Of a stretch of DNA of 64,000 nt, positions 48,701-54,700 are shown piece after piece. Within the stretch, counting starts at the first letter, position 1; each line of letters starts with the position of its first letter. Source of the DNA: Lepeophtheirus salmonis. Taxonomy: Eukaryota; Arthropoda; Copepoda; Siphonostomatoida; Caligidae. A model generated the notes under the pieces. The model had not been told where the DNA came from, ran no database searches, and saw only the letters and a program-made list of their open reading frames with translations. The stretch spans positions 34,235,403 through 34,299,402 of the forward strand of contig NC_052138.2 in the NCBI RefSeq assembly GCF_016086655.4, in the 5' to 3' direction. Made by a program: the position numbers and the translations under genes.

Positions 48701-51700
48701 CAAAACTTAATTCTTAAAAAGTAAGTTATTACATTTTGTTATAGGTTTATGTCTTTTAAAATAGTGTACTTAAGATATTTAGCAACTAGGAATGTATTTT
48801 TGTAATTAAAGCTGTAAGTATCCGTTGAACAATTTTCATTCAAAAAGTAATGCTAAAATATATTTAAAATGAGAGAAGGAAATTAGGCAAATGACTACGA
48901 CAACAAAAGCCAAAAAAGAAGATATAGAGATAGAAAGATAAACTCTCTCTAGTCAACTAATTAACAATAAATTAATTTGATTATGTAACATTGGCTTGCC
49001 TAGATCTAAGTAATCGTCTTATTAATAAAACATAGTTTTTCTGTGTGTATAAAAACAGTCACATGGTGCTCCCTCATGTATATTATATACCAATACATCA
49101 TAAAAAACTCACATTAAAAAATGGAAGTACCTTATATAAATGAATGTCACTTTAGATGAGGTTTATCAATGAGCTAAAGTACTCCCTGTACTGATATTTA
49201 GTGTTGTATCGGTTCCTATTTAGGACGAAGGACCCCAGTCCAGTCCCACCAACTCCAGTCCTACTTGTCAGTCCTTAAAGAAGATAAAATTGATCTCTCG
49301 TGACGTCAATGAGAGTGTTTTCATATTTGTTTAGTTATTGTCTTATATATAGAATAAAGTATGTAACTAGGTAAGAATATAATATGCTCGTATTATATTG
49401 TATTACACTAAAAAAAATAATGCTTTTTTGCAAGATATGTGCAATAACCTTAATAAATATTTCATATATGTTATTTGGATTAATAATCCATCGATAGTTC
49501 CATGAAAAATTTCAAGAACCAACAGTTATGTATTGTTCTCACGGACCGGTCCCAATGAATTAAGACAACACTACAGTCATATTATTAAGCTGTGTTTATT
49601 ATTTTCTTATTCTTGAGGGTAGAGGATTTGTTAGGGAGTTATCTTTTATATTATTAAGGCAAAATTTGTATGTTCGCCGACGTCTAACAAATCCAGACAG
49701 TTCCTGGTAATACTGTTAGTAGATACTGGTGGTGTGTTAGTCCTTATTTATTCGGTCTATTCCTGTTTTAGGACTGGTTCTATCGGTCCATTAGACTTTT
49801 CATCATTGGAGCCGGTTTTTGGAATATTTTACAAAAAATATCGATGGATTATTAAGACAAACAAGATCAATATATGAAATATGTATTAAGGCTATTGCAA
49901 ATATTTTGCAAAAAATCTTATTTTTTTCATTTTAATAGTATTAAAATAATTTATCTGAGTGTGTTTGTGTGTGATGTACGTCCCACTTAGAAAAATATTA
50001 CGACAGCTACATAAATTATAGATAAAATACAAGTTTTTCAGAATTTTGAGTTACGTACGTAACACATTGTTTGATACTGATCAGACCAGATTCCTTGGCT
50101 CATGAGGGCAAGTTTGATCTTTCTCTAATAATTTGATTTTGTTCATGAAACAATAACAATTCCCCGTGTCTCAAAGTTTTTTTTTGAGGTATGGGTTGTC
50201 GATTCAAAAATGCACCAAAAAACTTTTTAAAAAACCCCAAAAAAAGGAATTATTGTACAAACAGAAAAAGGGAGAACGTATATTACATACGAATTAAAAA
50301 AATGAATTAGGAATAGGATGAGCGAGTTGATCTTAGTATGTATCTTCGATCTTCATTATGGTTGAAGAAGAAACATGGCAAGTTAGCATTGGCAATGACA
50401 TTAAATAAATCATATGGTGAAACATTTGAAAAAATTGCTTTCTTTTTACAAAAATCAGTATTTTCACATGAGCAATTAATTGTTGCATTTTCAAGAGTGA
50501 CAAAGGGGATGCTGGGGAATAAAAATTAACCTATTATACAATTATAGTTTACAGTAAATCGTTTTCGTATAGAATTTTAACATAAATAAGCTAAATATAA
50601 AAATAATGGCTATCTTTAAGATAACGTGTTCATGCTTGTAGTCATAATAATTTATTTTATTAAACAACGGGGGGGAAAAGAAAAACGTCAAAAAGGATCG
50701 ATTTTACTTTCTTTGAGGACGGACAAGTGGGACTGGACTGGATGGGACTTTACCGCTGTCCTCTGTTCTAAATAAGGGCCGACACAACACTCTACTATAA
50801 ACCTCCAATGCAATTCCAAGAAGAAAAAAATGTCAAGGATCGGGAAATTGTGTAAATCTGTAATATAATGCAATGTTTACACATAGGCACCTCTTGTGAA
50901 TATTGAGCCAAAACGCCACTGATTAGCATCATTCAATTAATAAATCAGTTATCATCCTCCTCAAAATTTAAAAAAATAATATGATGAACCCTTTGGAAGT
51001 GCTACAAATTACAAATCAAAGAACCTATATTTGAAATACTATTTATTCAAATATAAACGTTATACTAGAGGTTCTTTAACTTTTTAAATTTGGTACTAAC
51101 TGACAAAATATCAATATCTCAAAAAACACCATTATTTAAAAATTGACTATTTTTGACAGAATGTTTTGGGAATAAAATTGAATCACCTCTTTTTTAAAGA
51201 AATTTTTTTATGATTTTTATTTTCAATCCGACACCTACAAGTGTCAAACCTTATTTATTCGATCCAATACAGTCCAATCTTCAGACAGATATTTAAGAAT
51301 GTTGGTCCTTCGGACTGTCAGTACTAAAACTGATTAAAAAAAGAAATAGACTGAGACAACACTACCTACAGGGAGTTCACGTACCTGTTAGTGTGAGAGC
51401 TCCTGGTTTAACCAAATAGGTAAATTTCTAGTTTTTCTCGAACCAACACATAAATTTGAGTATACACCCATAATTGACAGTAACAGTCCTATATAAAATA
51501 ATATAGGGCCATTTATATTTATGACTTTATGTTAATTTTTGTGGAAGACTGCTTTTAATTTGACGTATTATCTGTATACAATTCATTCAGTTCTATTATG
51601 TTCCAATTTAATCACCTGAACACACTTAAAAAAATGATCATGTCTGACGATTAAATATGTACGCACAACTGTTCACGTCATCAATATAAACTTAAATATT

Positions 51701-54700
51701 TATCTTTGAGTGTATACAAAGCAAATAAAGTCCAACGATATTTATAATATGTATAATGTATAGACAGAAACGAAGCAAAAATAAAAATACACCTGCATAT
51801 GTACGTATATTTGAGTATACCGCATTTGAGTTAATATTTCCACAATAAAAAAAATTGACGTTAGCAAAGTTTGAGGTCCTTAGGCTATTTAAATTTGACT
51901 AAAAATGGAATTTTTTAGTCAAAATTAGTCCTTTTTAAGCCTTTTGTACCTTCTTTTTTATAAAGAGACGCAAATTAGCAAAATTTAACTAGAATTGAAA
52001 TGATTGTATTGGAACAAAACGGAGGAATATCATCTCAAGATATAAAAATCTATTAAATGTAAATATCACAGTTGTTCAGCATGTAGAATAGCGCTCCCAG
52101 ATATGTATATCATATTCATATTTTTGATCTAATAAAAACAACGTAGTCAAATTAATGAGATCTCGCAAGCGTTTTGCATGTAGCATCGAGCGTGTATATC
52201 GGATGCACTGTATATAGTGATCCCTTATATATATCATATACATATTTTTGATCAAAGAAATAACAATTTACTTGTATAAATAAAATATCCCAGGCGTTTT
52301 GCATGTAGCATCGAGAATGTATAAAGGGAAAACAATATATAGTGCTTCCTGATAAATATCCTATACATATTTTTGATCAAGAAAAAATAACAATATAATT
52401 GCATTAATGAAATATCGCAGGCGTTTTGCATGTAGTATCGAGTGCATATACAGGGAGAACTGATTTTATTAGTGAGCTCTCAGATGGATTATAGTACTCC
52501 CTGGCTCATTTGTCATCACATCCTATTATTATTTTTTTTCTTCAAGCACTTATTATTCATCTTTCATTCTCGAGGACAGAACACCTATAAATTAATATAA
52601 GTATTGAGTATTTACGTGTGAGCGCCCTCATCAAAAACAGAGAGTAACACAAATTATTTATTGGGGAGTTATCTTTTATATTATTAAAGCAAAATTAGTC
52701 TCTCAGCCGACGCCTAATTACTCTAGACAATGCCGAGTACTAGCACTATTCTTTGACAAAATAGGGAACCTGCAAATTATTGAGCACATAGTAGACCCTA
52801 ATATGATTAAAAACATAATATATTTTACTGATATCCCGAATATTAATACTAGTAAAGAGTACCATTTTTGACTCATACTTGCATAATCATATTTGAGACG
52901 ATACAACTGACTTGAAATTGACCCAAAAATCCCACTTTTTAAATTAAAATCCTATATTACACCAAAAATAGCCTGACTTTTCGAAAATCAGTTTTTTATT
53001 TTTCCCAGAAGGGAAAGGGGGAATATCTACCTGAAAAATAGATAATCTAAATAATGTATATCGTATAGGTATAAAGATACATAAAACTTTTAATTATTAT
53101 GATGAATATAAAGAGACTATTATGCAAAACGTATTTATTAAGTTTTACATTAAATAAAACCTCAAAAGGCATGATGACATAACATAAAAATGACATTATT
53201 ATTTTAAGGAGTTAATAATAAAAAAAACTGAATGGACTGTTAGTTGTAAAGGCAAAGTAACATTTGTAAGTCTAAACATAAATAGAAAACATCAAAGAAA
53301 ATGATGAATCTATGAAAGATAATCTATTCACAAATTGTATTTCAACAAATTTTACTTTTTCTCAAATAATAAGTTGTTGACAATGTTTTGTCAGTATAAA
53401 AAATAAAAAATATATTCAGGCTGTTGTGTTTGAGCTAAATAAAAGCATACTTTATCAAGGTCAAATCTATCAAAAACATAATAGACAGAGCATGAATAAA
53501 GAAGATTCTAAGGTTCGCAATATATTTAACAAATAATGAATATCATATTATGTAGTTGAACAGTCGTAATAAATTGTAACACAATGTATCTACTAGTGTT
53601 GAGACTCGGCCCAGCACCGATTTTTTTTTCCAATTCGTTCTAAGTGATTTGGACTGATTTTTCGATCTCAGACGATGCACCTATTTTTTTCGGTCTGACT
53701 TTGTAGACCGATTTTGATTTGCTTTCACTTTATGGACCGATTTTTTTTGGTCTCAATTTATAGACCTTTTTTTTCGGTATCAAATGTTATGAGAGACCAT
53801 TATTTTTTCTAGATCAACCATCATTTATTTTTTTCAAAAAAAAATCTCAAAAGTACACGATAAGTCCTATAAAAATACTGAATAAATATAAGAGACGGTG
53901 GGATCAAAATTAATCCGAGCTATCTCTGTTTAAACTTCGTATAACGTCATTGTACTTGAAAAAACACATATGATGTCATGTTATTAACAATTTATCTGGG
54001 CTAGAACGATGTTTTTGTGACCGAACTCGACCGAATTTTTCCATTGGAACGATCTAGAACGAATTTTTATATGAGACTGGTTCAACAAAAAATATAACGG
54101 TCTCAGACCGGTCTAGGATTTCAGACCCAAACCCAACACTAGTATCTACATAAATATATAGATTGAGAAATTTATTTCTTCTTTTTTTTTTTCAAAATAC
54201 ATAATTAATTGATTCTGCAAAGATTTAAACATTTAAAAAACAAAGGATTATGGACATTTTTTTTACAAACTTAATAAATTTGCAAGTTGCATACTTATAC
54301 ATTTGTAAAATAATAAATAGAAGTAAAAGCATGTCCTACCTTTAATTTGTAGTGAAGGTTTCTTATTATCTGACAATTTGGGGGATAGGAATCCATAAAA
54401 CTCCACATTCGTTTCTCCTAATGGGACTGCAAAAAATATAAATATATATATAATTTGTATAAATTATGCGAATTATAAATTTTACCTCAATGTACATACC
54501 TTTTCCTTTTGTAATTTTTGTAACTTTTGCAGCCAATGTATCACAGGAGTATCTCAAACTCTTGATATCTTTTTCAATACCCTCATTTCTCTTGAGCTAT
54601 GTATTAAACAAGATCCATATATTAATTATAATTATCGTGTAAAGGGAAACTTTCTTTCTTCCTGCGAAATTATTACCTGAGCATTTAGTTTTAAAAGGCG

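Noticed and set aside
52070..52480. CRISPR-like array
   Set aside because: The repeat units are about 125 bp, diverged, without spacer-length regularity, and in eukaryotic intron DNA; this is a small tandem repeat.
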